Shown here piece after piece: positions 29,206 to 41,220 of a stretch of DNA of 64,000 nucleotides. The translations under genes were made by a program, and so were the position numbers. Position 1 is the first letter of the stretch. The number at the start of each line of letters is the position of its first letter. The notes under the pieces were generated by a model. That model was not told the DNA's origin and did not search any database. It saw nothing but the letters and a program-made list of their open reading frames with translations. Source of the DNA: Ampullaceana balthica (Eukaryota; Mollusca; Gastropoda; Lymnaeidae); contig CALYLW010001025.1 in assembly GCA_944989445.1 (NCBI GenBank), forward strand, positions 124,001 to 188,000. Reading direction: 5' to 3'.

Positions 29206-29734
29206 TTATTTTTTCATTTACTTAATTTTAGATAATCTTTTATCGCAGCTGGCATTACTTATGACAGTTTTAAGGCATTTTTATTTATAAAATATTATAA
29301 TAGGCAACACTTCGAACCCAAAATATCTGAATAAACTTGAAGAAATCAAGTGGGCTTCAATTCACTAATTCATTTGTTTTCTCCGAGAGGTAAAATAGTC
29401 CTTGCATACTTGCATGACAATATCATGTGAAATACTCTTAAAGGCCAATTTCAAAGTCCAGTAGTTTAGCTGATGTACGACTAGCATATGTTTTTCCGAG
29501 TCCTGTAACTGACAAGACTTCACATGAATTTTTACAGTAACTTCATATTATAAAGAATACAAATTTTCCCGCAAATGCTTTTTAAATTTTTTTATATATA
29601 ACATAACATAACTATAGATTCGCTTTGATCGCCAAAAATTAGCTGTCTGGAAATTTGACTGGAAGATTTAATTAAAATGATAAGGTCTCCACTTAAAGTT
29701 TTAGCAAAAATCAAAGCATCCTAAACGTTATTCA

Positions 29735-30190
29735 ATTAGTTTCTCTGTGAGTAGCCTCTGCAAAGCGTTTTATTAGCTCTATTCGTTTATAAATTATTTT
29801 GGGCATCATTGATTTCATACAATACGTGTTTCCAGATAAACATCTTGTCCCCAAATTTTTTTAAAAAACAGAGCAATATTTTATTGCGATCAGCAAAGTT
29901 CCTGTGTCTGATCGTGTGTTTATCTTTTCGTCTGCCTTTGTTAGTTTTTATAAAGCTTTCAAAATAACCTCAAAATGGCTCCATGTTATATTCACTATTT
30001 TTAATCCTGAAGTATGTTTACAGTTGCACAATAAGATTTATATCAACGGTCATTGAACATGGAAAAGAACGCGTAACAACTTTTTAGTGTTTATTTTTTT
30101 TTATAAGTTCGTTTCAGTTAGAGCAGCATTTAAGCAATTCAGGTATAATGAACTGTTTGAGAAATGTTGACATTGAAATTTCTGTCTTTG
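29735..30190 (+). repeat. Dispersed repeat A, copy 1
   Basis: It shares with 61970-62480, in order, TTAGTTTCTCTGTGAG, AGCAAAGTT, CGTGTGTT, AATAACCTCAAAATGGC, CATGGAAAAGAA, TTCGTTTCAGTT and GACATTGA. It is noncoding and unclassified. The copy at the right end of the window has two of these segments amplified in tandem. Confidence 0.65.
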
Positions 30191-30591
30191 AGTCTTTTTT
30201 AAACTCTTCTCTACTTTCAAGCATTGAAAAAGTATTAACACACGTTCGGCCTCTAAGGACCATTGTTTAAAGACCACCATCTGTAAACTTTTTAAAAACA
30301 ATTTCAGAAATGTCATAAGGAGCCGCCCATATATGACGTAATGCAATTTTGGCCGATTTTCATACCCCCTCCCACCTCGTCACATTTCGTCACAAAAACT
30401 TTGCCCCCCCCCCAAAAAAAAATGTGGTATTTTCTAATTAAAAGTAAGCATGCTTCAAATATCTTTTGTTTAAATTAAAGATGTATTTAGTGTAAGTCTG
30501 TAATCTATTTAATATCGTAACTAGGGGTGTACAGGATTTAAATATGTATTTAGTATTTAGTGTAAGTCTGTAATCTATTTAATATCGTAAC

Positions 30592-30862
30592 TAGGGGTGT
30601 ACAGGATTTAAATTTTAAAAATCCGACCAGAGCTGGATTCGGACAGATTTATGAAGTGAAATCCGGCCGAAGCCGGGGTCAGATAAGTAAAAATGTTCGG
30701 ATTCCAGTTTTGATGATCCATTAAATATATATATATATTGGCTCTAGTGGCCAACCAGATTTGGCCGGATTTATGAAGTGAAATTCTGTTGAAGCCGGAG
30801 CCGGGTATTTTTAAAAATGTCCGGATCCGGATTTTCCGGAGCCGAAATCCGGTACATCCCTA
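30592..30862. mobile_element. hAT-type MITE (TAGGGGTGTAC ends)
   Basis: The left end TAGGGGTGTACAGGATTT and the right end AAATCCGGTACATCCCTA form an 18-bp inverted repeat with two mismatches. It is flanked by ATCGTAAC (30584-30591) and ATCGTAGC (30863-30870), an 8-bp duplication with one change. Internal text repeats the TTTATGAAGTGAAAT block. Confidence 0.75.
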
Positions 30863-31192
30863 ATCGTAGCTAGGGCTGTCAATATTGTTGAAAGAAGCTG
30901 CGCGGGTGTTCGTCCAAAATGCCGCATAATTTTCGCAGTTATGACGGCTTTACAATGCAATCTGGCCACCATCCATGAACCTCATTTCACAAAGTAGCTA
31001 ACAGCACACTTCCAAAAAACATACTATTGTGCTCTAAAAACTTTTATTCCTGCTGTAATGCATTCGTCTTACTCATAAACTAAAGCTACAGTAAACTGAA
31101 CATTCAAACAAAATGACAACAACAATGACGTAACGTTCATTCAGTTCACAGGGCCCAGCAGCTTGAATGTTAATGTTTGCTAGACGGCGGTC

Positions 31193-31374
31193 AATGTTCC
31201 CTCTAAGGTTCGTTGGTTCGTGTGCAAAGTAAAAAAAAGTCGCGAGCAAAGCTGCACAAAATCCATTTTTTTGCAAATACTACACAATTTGCTGCGCGGT
31301 TATTCTAAACCGCTGCGCGGCGTTGGCCAGAGAACAGCGTGGCCGCGCAACCGCGCAGCTTAAAGGGAACATTT
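31193..31374. mobile_element. MITE with AATGTTCCCTCTAAG ends
   Basis: Left AATGTTCCCTCTAAGG and right CTTAAAGGGAACATT are near-perfect inverted repeats. Internal GCTGCGCGG blocks are shared with copies at 50494-50682 and 53921-54110. Confidence 0.75.
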
Positions 31375-32296
31375 GCAGTGGTAGTAACTTTTTAATTGAT
31401 GAACTTTACATACTGACAACTTTGTACGTCTTATTAAAATCAGTTTTTCTGCTAGGCCTACACAAGAAACACAAGGGAGGGGAAATGGCGCGAGTTTGTT
31501 AATTTTTTTCAGCAAGGCGCGTCAACACCTGTGGGCGAGTGGTAACAGTTATTACATCACCAACCATTTACAAACCAAACCTTTAGCCTTTAACTTTTAG
31601 AATTTAGATCAAGCTAAAATTATTTTCAACCCGTTGTTTTGTTCAGATAAAAAAAAATTCATTTATTTGTTTGTTATTACAATCAATATCTTTGAACAAC
31701 TAAAATATACTTTAATAATTTTTTTAGACTAGGCACTATTTTAACATGGTCGCGATAGGAGAGGAGAAGGGAATTAGAAAAAAAAAGGGGGGGGGGTTAA
31801 AAAAAATACATTACCTCGTCTCAACCGGTAACAAAATAATATCGGCGTATATCAAAGACTAGTTAACTTCCAGTCATTGATTCATTCAAAGAACCAAAAG
31901 TTGTAGGTTTTGTGTGTGTGTGTGTGTGTTGTTTTTTATAATGATTTTTGTTTCATGTTCAGAGGAAAAAGTTGTATCAAAATACTTTGTAGTTTTTCAG
32001 AACTTTATTTTATTTCCCTTCGACTGATACTTCTCAAGCATTTTCGTGTTAAAGTTAAAAGTATGTTACACATCACTTTTTTATGTGTCTTAGTAGGCGT
32101 TATCAAATAATACCATCTCTCGTAAAATGATTTCTTTGAAACACTTAATGTTAATAAAATGAACTTTAATACTGGAATATCAGATGAATACACAAATTAA
32201 TATGTACAGGAGAAACCTTCAGTGTTCACAGGGTGTAGACATACAACACAGCCATCTTGTCTCTCTCTCCCTAGAACTTTCTTACACGCATCTCTC
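31375..32296. other. AT-rich filler of the nested element, no gene
   Basis: Contains a (GT)n microsatellite at about 31907-31930. Frames of 62-66 codons have no recognisable content. Confidence 0.4.
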
Positions 32297-35200
32297 ACGT
32301 GACCTCTTTCTCTGTCCTCAATCTCTTGATTCTCACGTGACCTCTTTCTCTGTCCTCAATCTCTTGATTCTCACGTGACCTCTTTCTCTGTCCCCAATCT
32401 CTTGATTCTCACGTGACCTCTTTCTCTGTCCTCAATCTCTTGATTCTCACGTGACCTCTTTCTCTGTCCTCAATCTCTTGATTCTCACGTGACCTCTTTC
32501 TCTGTCCTCAATCTCTTGATTCTCACGTGACCTCTTTCTCTGTCCTCAATCTCTTGATTCTCACGTGACCTCTTTCTCTGTCCTCAATCTCTTGATTCTC
32601 ACGTGACCTCTTTCTCTGTCATCAATCTCTTGATTCTCACGTGACCTCTTTCTCTGTCCTCAATCTCTTGATTCTCACGTGACCTCTTTCTCTGTCCTCA
32701 ATCTCTTGATTCTCACGTGACCTCTTTCTCTGTCTTCAATCTCTTGATTCTCACGTGACCTCTTTCTCTGTCCTCAATCTCTTGATTCTCACGTGACCTC
32801 TTTCTCTGTCCTCAATCTCTTGATTCTCACGTGACCTCTTTCTCTGTCCTCAATCTCTTGATTCTCACGTGACCTCTTTCTCTGTCCTCAATCTCTTGAT
32901 TCTCACGTGACCTCTTTCTCTGTCCTCAATCTCTTGATTCTCACGTGACCTCTTTCTCTGTCCTCAATCTCTTGATTCTCACGTGACCTCTTTCTCTGTC
33001 CTCAATCTCTTGATTCTCACGTGACCTCTTTCTCTGTCCTCAATCTCTTGATTCTCACGTGACCTCTTTCTCTGTCCTCAATCTCTTGATTCTCACGTGA
33101 CCTCTTTCTCTGTCCTCAATCTCTTGATTCTCACGTGACCTCTTTCTCTGTCCTCAATCTCTTGATTCTCACGTGACCTCTTTCTCTGTCCTCAATCTCT
33201 TGATTCTCACGTGACCTCTTTCTCTGTCCTCAATCTCTTGATTCTCACGTGACCTCTTTCTCTGTCCTCAATCTCTTGATTCTCACGTGACCTCTTTCTC
33301 TGTCCTCAATCTCTTGATTCTCACGTGACCTCTTTCTCTGTCCTCAATCTCTTGATTCTCACGTGACCTCTTTCTCTGTCCTCAATCTCTTGATTCTCAC
33401 GTGACCTCTTTCTCTGTCCTCAATCTCTTGATTCTCACGTGACCTCTTTCTCTGTCCTCAATCTCTTGATTCTCACGTGACCTCTTTCTCTGTCCTCAAT
33501 CTCTTGATTCTCACGTGACCTCTTTCTCTGTCCTCAATCTCTTGATTCTCACGTGACCTCTTTCTCTGTCCTCAATCTCTTGATTCTCACGTGACCTCTT
33601 TCTCTGTCCTCAATCTCTTGATTCTCACGTGACCTCTTTCTCTGTCCTCAATCTCTTGATTCTCACGTGACCTCTTTCTCTGTCCTCAATCTCTTGATTC
33701 TCACGTGACCTCTTTCTCTGTCCTCAATCTCTTGATTCTCACGTGACCTCTTTCTCTGTCCTCAATCTCTTGATTCTCACGTGACCTCTTTCTCTGTCCT
33801 CAATCTCTTGATTCTCACGTGACCTCTTTCTCTGTCCTCAATCTCTTGATTCTCACGTGACCTCTTTCTCTGTCCTCAATCTCTTGATTCTCACGTGACC
33901 TCTTTCTCTGTCCTCAATCTCTTGATTCTCACGTGACCTCTTTCTCTGTCCTCAATCTCTTGATTCTCACGTGACCTCTTTCTCTGTCCTCAATCTCTTG
34001 ATTCTCACGTGACCTCTTTCTCTGTCCTCAATCTCTTGATTCTCACGTGACCTCTTTCTCTGTCCTCAATCTCTTGATTCTCACGTGACCTCTTTCTCTG
34101 TCCTCAATCTCTTGATTCTCACGTGACCTCTTTCTCTGTCCTCAATCTCTTGATTCTCACGTGACCTCTTTCTCTGTCCTCAATCTCTTGATTCTCACGT
34201 GACCTCTTTCTCTGTCCTCAATCTCTTGATTCTCACGTGACCTCTTTCTCTGTCCTCAATCTCTTGATTCTCACGTGACCTCTTTCTCTGTCCTCAATCT
34301 CTTGATTCTCACGTGACCTCTTTCTCTGTCCTCAATCTCTTGATTCTCACGTGACCTCTTTCTCTGTCCTCAATCTCTTGATTCTCACGTGACCTCTTTC
34401 TCTGTCCTCAATCTCTTGATTCTCACGTGACCTCTTTCTCTGTCCTCAATCTCTTGATTCTCACGTGACCTCTTTCTCTGTCCTCAATCTCTTGATTCTC
34501 ACGTGACCTCTTTCTCTGTCCTCAATCTCTTGATTCTCACGTGACCTCTTTCTCTGTCCTCAATCTCTTGATTCTCACGTGACCTCTTTCTCTGTCCTCA
34601 ATCTCTTGATTCTCACGTGACCTCTTTCTCTGTCCTCAATCTCTTGATTCTCACGTGACCTCTTTCTCTGTCCTCAATCTCTTGATTCTCACGTGACCTC
34701 TTTCTCTGTCCTCAATCTCTTGATTCTCACGTGACCTCTTTCTCTGTCCTCAATCTCTTGATTCTCACGTGACCTCTTTCTCTGTCCTCAATCTCTTGAT
34801 TCTCACGTGACCTCTTTCTCTGTCCTCAATCTCTTGATTCTCACGTGACCTCTTTCTCTGTCCTCAATCTCTTGATTCTCACGTGACCTCTTTCTCTGTC
34901 CTCAATCTCTTGATTCTCACGTGACCTCTTTCTCTGTCCTCAATCTCTTGATTCTCACGTGACCTCTTTCTCTGTCCTCAATCTCTTGATTCTCACGTGA
35001 CCTCTTTCTCTGTCCTCAATCTCTTGATTCTCACGTGACCTCTTTCTCTGTCCTCAATCTCTTGATTCTCAAGTGACCTCTTTCTCTGTCCTCAATCTCT
35101 TGATTCTCACGTGACCTCTTTCTCTGTCCTCAATCTCTTGATTCTCACGTGACCTCTTTCTCTGTCCTCAATCTCTTGATTCTCACGTGACCTCTTTCTC

Positions 35201-35533
35201 TGTCCTCAATCTCTTGATTCTCACGTGACCTCTTTCTATGTCCTCAATCTCTTGATTCTCACGTGACCTCTTTCTCTGTCCTCAATCTCTTGATTCTCAC
35301 GTGACCTCTTTCTCTGTCCTCAATCTCTTGATTCTCACGTGACCTCTTTCTCTGTCCTCAATCTCTTGATTCTCACGTGACCTCTTTCTCTGTCCTCAAT
35401 CTCTTGATTCTCACGTGACCTCTTTCTCTGTCCTCAATCTCTTGATTCTCACGTGACCTCTTTCTCTGTCCTCAATCTCTTGATTCTCACGTGACCTCTT
35501 TCTCTGTCCTCAATCTCTTGATTCTCACGTGAC
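32297..35533. repeat. 38-bp satellite, about 85 copies, E-box CACGTG in each
   Basis: Near-identical tandem units of 38 bp: TCACGTGACCTCTTTCTCTG followed by TCCTCAATCTCTTGATTC. Only a handful of units differ by one base (for example near 32390, 32620, 32730, 35070 and 35235). Every unit but one has the palindrome TCACGTGA. Two partly matching units lead in at about 32290. Confidence 0.97.
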
Positions 35534-35946
35534 AAAGTATTTCACAGGGAATATTTCAAAAGAATTTTTTTTATTTGATACATTTTCGCGAGCCTTAATG
35601 TGAACACATAAGAGTCGCAGTTTAGCCACCGTTGTTATTATAGAATAAAGACGTTGCAGCCACATTTTCCCGGGTACCCGAGCGCAATTTACTACCCTAT
35701 AATTGCATGGCAACGGATACCCGTTGACAGGCCTAATCGTAACACGCGTGAAGCTATTTAAATCGTTATTAAATAAATTGCAAGCAATGAATTAGTTAAG
35801 TGGAAATTGTATTTAAAGTTGTGCGATTTTTCGATGTGACGTCACATTTCTTTACCCCCCCCCCAATCCCCATCGTCACACATCGTCACAAAATGCTTGA
35901 CCCCTCACCCACCTAGGCGCGTGACGTCATTTATGGACGGCCCCTA

Positions 35947-36597
35947 AGAAGTTTCCTTTTATGTTTCAATAAAATCTTCGAAAAGTGAAGCAACATCTAC
36001 TTTCTCAGTTACAATCTTTTCATGTCGCACAAATAGACATGTTTGATTCTTATAGGAAAGATATGAAAGTAATCGAATGCAATGAACAAATATAAGTCAT
36101 TTTGTACGCGAAAATCCAAATTCTATTTTCCATCTTTCATAATGTCAAACATTCTAACAAGAAATTCTTGCCACTTTTTTTTTAACAACTCATTATTGTT
36201 ATTTTTAGTTTATCTGATTTCTGATTACTTCCTTTTGCAAAACTTTGGCAATGTTGGGTAATTGTTTCATGTGTGGCTACTTTTGGATTTATTTTACAGT
36301 TTTTACAGTTATACAGTTTTTTTTCTATTCGACTAATGAGCAATTTTATTCATTATTTTTGTTTAACCCATAAAACAAAATATATTAAACTTTAAAAAAA
36401 TCATACATTAAGAGAATAAGTCATTTCAGATCGTTAAAGAAATGTCTTGCAGTAGTTTACAATTATTCCCACGTCATCCGTCTTATCTCTCTTTTGGTGT
36501 AAGGTTTGTATCTAATTTGGAGATGTTAATGTCAATGTGTTGGACAATCACAATCTGGCTACATTCTAAATTATAGGTAATAGCACGTCAGTGTCAT
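35947..36597. other. No gene recognised
   Basis: AT-rich sequence. It resumes the sequence interrupted by the split MITE at 30319. Confidence 0.4.
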
Positions 36598-36732
36598 GTT
36601 GTTATACTAATTGTTGTTATACTAATTGTTGTTATACTAATTGTTGTTATACTAATTGTTGTTATACTAATTGTTGTTATACTAATTGTTGTTATACTAA
36701 TTGTTGTTATACTAATTGTTGTTATACTAATT
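36598..36732. repeat. 15-bp minisatellite, nine perfect copies
   Basis: Unit GTTATACTAATTGTT. The CCYTN-repeat frame it creates is not a gene. Confidence 0.95.
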
Positions 36733-37147
36733 CAGCACTTTGTTTTTTTTTCATTAGCATTATTATCAAAAGTCTTCATATTCATTTTGGAGTTTGACGT
36801 TTTGCCATTAGAAACATTTAAATATTTAAATATAGTCCATTTGTTTATTGCATTAATTCTCACCTTGGCTTTTAAACATGTTACTAAATATTATTTTAAC
36901 GTCTTCATTTTACGAAGTAAACTAAAAACGTGGAATTTGCCGCCTCCAAAAAGGTGCCGCCCTAAACACTTTATTGGCTCATGTTTGGTATTGATAGGGT
37001 ACAGAAATATTTGCTTTTAAAAAATGAGCGGTTGTCAAATTTGAAGGATCAAATTAAAGTTACCAGCACATCAGTGTCACGTTCTCATACTGTAATAGAA
37101 CTCGTCTGACACCATGTAGAAGAAATTGAGTCAGTGTGGAAGTATTT
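36733..37147. other. No gene recognised
   Basis: AT-rich. GCCGCCTCCAAAAAGGTGCC near 36940 resembles part of dispersed repeat B. Confidence 0.35.
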
Positions 37148-37645
37148 GAGTCAAGAAACAAGACATCAACAGTTTGTGGTCTGTGTAACAACTGTCTCTA
37201 TAATCACGAACATTACAGGAGTCAAGAAACAAGACATCAACAGCTTGTGGTCTGTGTAACAACTGTCTCTATAATCACGAACATTACAGGAGTCAAGAAA
37301 CAAGACATCAACAGTTTGTGGTCTGTGTAACAACTGTCTCTATAATCACGAACATTACAGGAGTCAAGAAACAAGACATCAACAGCTTGTGGACTGTGTA
37401 ACAACTGTCTCTATAATCACGAACATTACAGGAGTCAAGAAACAAGACATCAACAGCTTGTGGTCTGTGTAACAACTGTCTCTATAATCACGAACATTAC
37501 AGGAGTCAAGAAACAAGACATCAACAGCTTGTGGACTGTGTAACAACTGTCTCTATCATCACGAACATTACATGAGTCAAGAAACAAGACATCAACAGCT
37601 TGTGGTCTGTGTAACAACTGTCTCTATAATCACGAACATTACATT
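37148..37645. repeat. 71-bp tandem repeat, seven copies
   Basis: The unit begins GAGTCAAGAAACAAGACATC and ends ATAATCACGAACATTACAG. Single-base variants (CAGTTTG/CAGCTTG, GGTCTG/GGACTG) partly alternate between copies, as if pairs were copied together. Confidence 0.95.
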
Positions 37646-37989
37646 TATAGCCAGCCATTCTCTCTCAGTTCACGACCACGCACGACTTCAATTCATAGCA
37701 CAAATGATGAGTTTCATACTCAAGTCAAGTCATCTTGCATGCTAATACAATGTAAACACAAAAACACTTCTTTTACAATACTACTTAACCATCTTAGTTT
37801 TCAGTCTAATAGCATAAGTATCAGAAGAATTTGTAACCAATATTGAGTTTGAGGTTTTAGCAGTTGAACCTTTCACATATCTCAGGATAGTTCCTCTATT
37901 TCTTTTATCAATTCCTTTTTTTTTAAATCTATTTTTTTTTAAAAGCTCCACTTTCTTTTAAAGTTTTTCTTTAAAGCTAACGACAAGAA

Positions 37990-38058
37990 ATTTGCCACCC
38001 CCCACAAAATGTTCCACCTGGGGCATTTGCCCCGTCGCCCCCTCTCGCTACACCACTG
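37990..38058. mobile_element. One end of a hAT-type MITE (CAGTGGTGTAGCGAG)
   Basis: It ends CTCGCTACACCACTG at 38044-38058, the complement of a CAGTGGTGTAGCGAG terminus, preceded by GGGGCATTTGCCCCGTCGCC. The other end was not located. Confidence 0.45.
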
Positions 38059-38372
38059 GGAGGTTGGTATTTAATTAACAGGGTTTTGCGAACGGATGCG
38101 TACGTGGACGGTAGGGGAGTCTCGACTGAATGTGTACGTACGCACACACAAATTAAATTTGCACCATACTAAGCCTAGTAACGTAAACCTCTCAAGCTGC
38201 AAATGGCATTCGAGACCGACTGAGTGAAGACTGATATGCAATAATGTTCTATAATTTGATGCAAACGAAATTCTGAACTTTTAATTAATTGGAAGCATGT
38301 AATGTTTGATTTAGACAAAACGTTCACACTTTAATAAATCAGTACCTAAAATATATCCTTTCTGATTGATAA

Positions 38373-38786
38373 AGGCCGTCCATGAATGACGTCACGGATT
38401 TTGGCCGATTTTTCACCACCCTCCCCTCTTGTCAGAGAAAAGTTAGACCCCCATCCAATATTACACCACAAAAGCTTTGCCCCTGCCCCCATTTAAACCT
38501 TTGTTTTTTCTATTTGAAAATGAGTATGTTTCAAATCACTTTTCTGTTATTGAAGTATTTATTTAGTGTAGGCCAGCATTCTAATATCGTAACACGCGAG
38601 AAGCCGTGTAAAACTTTAGTAAATTAATTGTAAGCAATCAAATATTTAAGTGGAACTTTTATTTAAAGTTTCATGTTGTGACATGGCGTCATAATTCTTA
38701 AACTTCTCCCCTCCCCCACGTCACACATTTTCACAAATATGTGAAGCCCCCATCCTAGGTGCGTGACGTCATTTATGGACGGCCCC
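38373..38786. mobile_element. Intact 414-bp MITE of GGCCGTCCAT family
   Basis: Left GGCCGTCCATGAATGACGTC and right GACGTCATTTATGGACGGCC are inverted repeats. The inner blocks CACGTCACACATTTTCACAA and CGTAACACGCGAGAAG serve to recognise split copies at 30319-35946 and 42255-44806. The termini contain TGACGTCA. Confidence 0.8.
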
Positions 38787-39582
38787 ATATTTCCATTTCT
38801 TGAAATAAAAAGTTTCTTTTTCGCCCAACGGTGCCTCGGCCGTTATATATTCATTACTGGACGGCGATTTCACTGCTTATATTGTTCTATTTTATCAGTT
38901 ATTTTGATGCAGTGTACAAGACAATAAAATTTGAATGCTCTATTGTATTGCTTTAATAATATCAACATAAAAAACATGATATTACAACAACTTTAGAAAA
39001 AAAAACCCTGTGACTATGGCTTAAAATTAATTTTTCAAACGGGGGTGGGGGGCGGGGAGCTAATTTGTACGTAGGAGCAGATGGATCTGGAAAGTGTATG
39101 GGGTGCAACATGGGATAGGGGGTACGAAAATATTACTTTTTGTGCGTACAGTTATATATGGAAGGCCCCTCACAGGATTCAGAGACATGAACTGAATTGA
39201 CGTGGGAAACTTTGTGTATGGCTTTCCTCATAACATCCTGTCACAACAATTGTCAAAATTTCTCGTTATAATTTCATAGCAGGCATTTTTTTTTGTACTG
39301 ATGTGTCTCTAACTATGAACTTTCATAAGTGCAAGCCCCTAAAAAATTACTCGACGTGACCGTATTTCTTTGCACTGACTCCACTACATCTAATTATTGC
39401 AAGTGATGACTCTCAAACATTGTCAGAGCTTCTGAATACTCAAATACCATTACAGAGACACGGATTACTCTACAAATTGTTTGAGACAATGCTTTCTCCA
39501 TTACTTTTACTGAAATACTGCTTACTTTAAATATTTTGTGTGACTCAGATTACTCAAACACTATTACTTAGACACTGGATTA
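38787..39582. other. No gene recognised
   Basis: The 39030-39172 stretch ends TTATATATGGAAGGCCCCT and may be one end of another GGGGCC-type MITE. Degenerate direct repeats around ACTCAAATACCATTAC lie near 39435 and 39552. Confidence 0.35.
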
Positions 39583-39930
39583 CTTTAAAGGAAGGGTGTC
39601 CAAACTTTTTTGCAATGAGGGCCATATTCCATGGAGTAAAAAATATTATGCGCGGGCGGATTAAGATAAATAGCGAAAATGGCATACATTGAAACAGTAT
39701 AAACTTTTAAATCATAAGATTGTTATTGTTTCCAATTTGAAAAGAAGTATAATATTTCTTTATTTTATGAAGGGGAGGGGACAATATTGTCGCATCTGTC
39801 TAGACTTTATTACTGTATCATTCCATCAATTTAAATTACTAAGAAAAATAGATGAATGAAAGCCAAAGTTATGGAATGAAGAAGTTTATTTTATACTACG
39901 TACTCTAAAAAAAATAAAAGGTGTTGAAAT

Positions 39931-41220
39931 TAGGGCTGCGGATATTAACGATTAATTAATCGATTACTCGTTAAAAGTTTTAATAGATTAAAATTGATTT
40001 GATCGATTAAAATTTGATTAAAATATTAGAAAATATTTCTTTTTTTTCCCAATTTACTAATCTATCTATCTATCTATATAATTCTCTTCATGGTCGGACC
40101 CTGCGAGGCAAGAAGCTGCAAGTATTTGCAACAGAGCATGACGAATGACCCTCGCTCGGGTCAACTAAACACAGTTAACGGTTGACAAGCGAAGGTATTG
40201 GAGGGGTGACAAAAATGGCCCTAGCGTTCCACTTGCATTGTTCCTTCACATTCGTAGTGTATTGGTTAAAATGTCCGCCTCATGCGAGGAAGGTCCTGAG
40301 TTCAAGCCCCGGCGAATATATTGTTTTTTTTAATATATTTTTTATTTTTTAAATATCTGTTTGTGCCCGTTCTTTTACCTCTTTATTGCATAGCATACGC
40401 CGAAGACTGGCTCATCATAGACAGTGCAAAGAACGGTTGGGGGGGGGTGAGAGTACAGACACAAAAAGCAGCACCAACTAAATAAAAAATAGCGAGTAAA
40501 GGTGAAGACATGCACACTTAGATTGTTGTTACCCGCTCCCTCCCATTTATTACTACCATCCCTTAAACATAAACTTTGTTTGGCCGATCCTAGCGAGGGT
40601 TAGTCATATTTAGGGTTATTAATTGCATTTTTTTTGGTGTGTTTTTTTGTTGTTTTTTTTAAAAACCGATTATCGATTATGTAACTCCGATTTTAAACCG
40701 ATTATCGTTTTACAGCTGACTTCATAGAAGTTAGGGGTGTACTGAATTTCGCCTGCAAATGTCTCGAAAATAAACAATGAGTTGGCAGTTCACAAACCGA
40801 CGTTCACTCGCGCTGTTTTGATTTCTTCGTGCTGTTGTTTGTGTCCGTTCTTTTCTCAACTTTCTTTGCACTCTCCATGAGCAAGTCTGCGGCGTATGCT
40901 ACGCCGCGTGGGCGTCTATTAATTTATATTTTTTGTTACTTGCATACTTTCCTTTCGTATTATTATTATTTATTTAGACGTGTATACGGAAATAAAACGG
41001 GGTTTCTTCCTTATTTCTTGCATTGCAGAAAGAATTTGCTGTGTTACGTCACAAAATTTGGGAGCCATGGAATTACCGCGACTTAACCGATTTGCGAAAT
41101 AATGAATCGCATCTGAGCGGGATATATATATGCATTTATTAAAAATATAATTAGTCGAAATTAATCGATTAATTTTTTCCCGATTAATCGAACATTTTTT
41201 TTTATTCAGTACCAGCCCTA
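39931..41220. mobile_element. Nested 1,290-bp hAT-type element (TAGGGCTGC family)
   Basis: It starts TAGGGCTGCGGATATTAACG and ends ACCAGCCCTA, with ATTAACGATTAAT-type palindromic arms at both sides. A perfect 8-bp duplication GTTGAAAT flanks it (39923-39930, 41221-41228), so it landed inside the older hAT element. It holds a tRNA-like sequence and no transposase; an 85-codon frame at 40829 has no recognised content. Confidence 0.8.
40250..40317 (+). other. tRNA-like sequence (SINE head or tRNA pseudogene)
   Basis: 68 nt start ATTCGTAGTGTATTGGTTAA and end CGGCGAAT. The ends pair (ATTCG/CGAAT), there is an A-box-like TAGTGTATTGG, and a B-box-like GAGTTCAAGCCC. The anticodon arm does not fold well, so this is not called a working tRNA. 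Confidence 0.45.

Larger units (their letters stand above)
30871..35735. mobile_element. 4.9-kb hAT-type element enclosing the 38-bp E-box array
   Basis: The left end TAGGGCTGTCAA and the right end TTGACAGGCCTA are inverted repeats with one mismatch. The flanks are ATCGTAGC (30863-30870) and ATCGTAAC (35736-35743), again an 8-bp duplication with one change. It holds a small MITE (31193-31374) and the 3.2-kb satellite, and I see no transposase. It uses the same target octamer as the neighbouring MITE, so one may have landed next to the other. Confidence 0.6.
30319..35946. mobile_element. MITE (GGGGCCGTCCAT family) split by two nested insertions
   Basis: The left half, about 30319-30591 (GCCGCCCATATATGACGTAA, CATGCTTCAAATATC, TTTAGTGTAAG, AATATCGTAAC), and the right half, 35741-35946 (ACACGCGTGAAGC, AATTGCAAGCAATGAA, GTGACGTCATTTATGGACGG), together reproduce the unbroken 414-bp copy at 38373-38786 in the same order. 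About 5.1 kb has been inserted between AATATCGTAAC and ACACGCG. A stretch of about 60 bp at 30488-30545 is duplicated at 30553-30612. Confidence 0.75.

Noticed and set aside
32297..35533. CRISPR-like regularity
   Set aside because: The units are head-to-tail identical with no spacers, in a eukaryotic genome; this is a satellite.
40250..40317. Functional tRNA gene
   Set aside because: The anticodon arm does not form a proper stem and loop, and the sequence sits inside a transposon; called tRNA-like only.
40829..41086. 85-codon hydrophobic frame in the nested hAT-type element
   Set aside because: No similarity to a transposase or other known protein; base composition explains the hydrophobicity.
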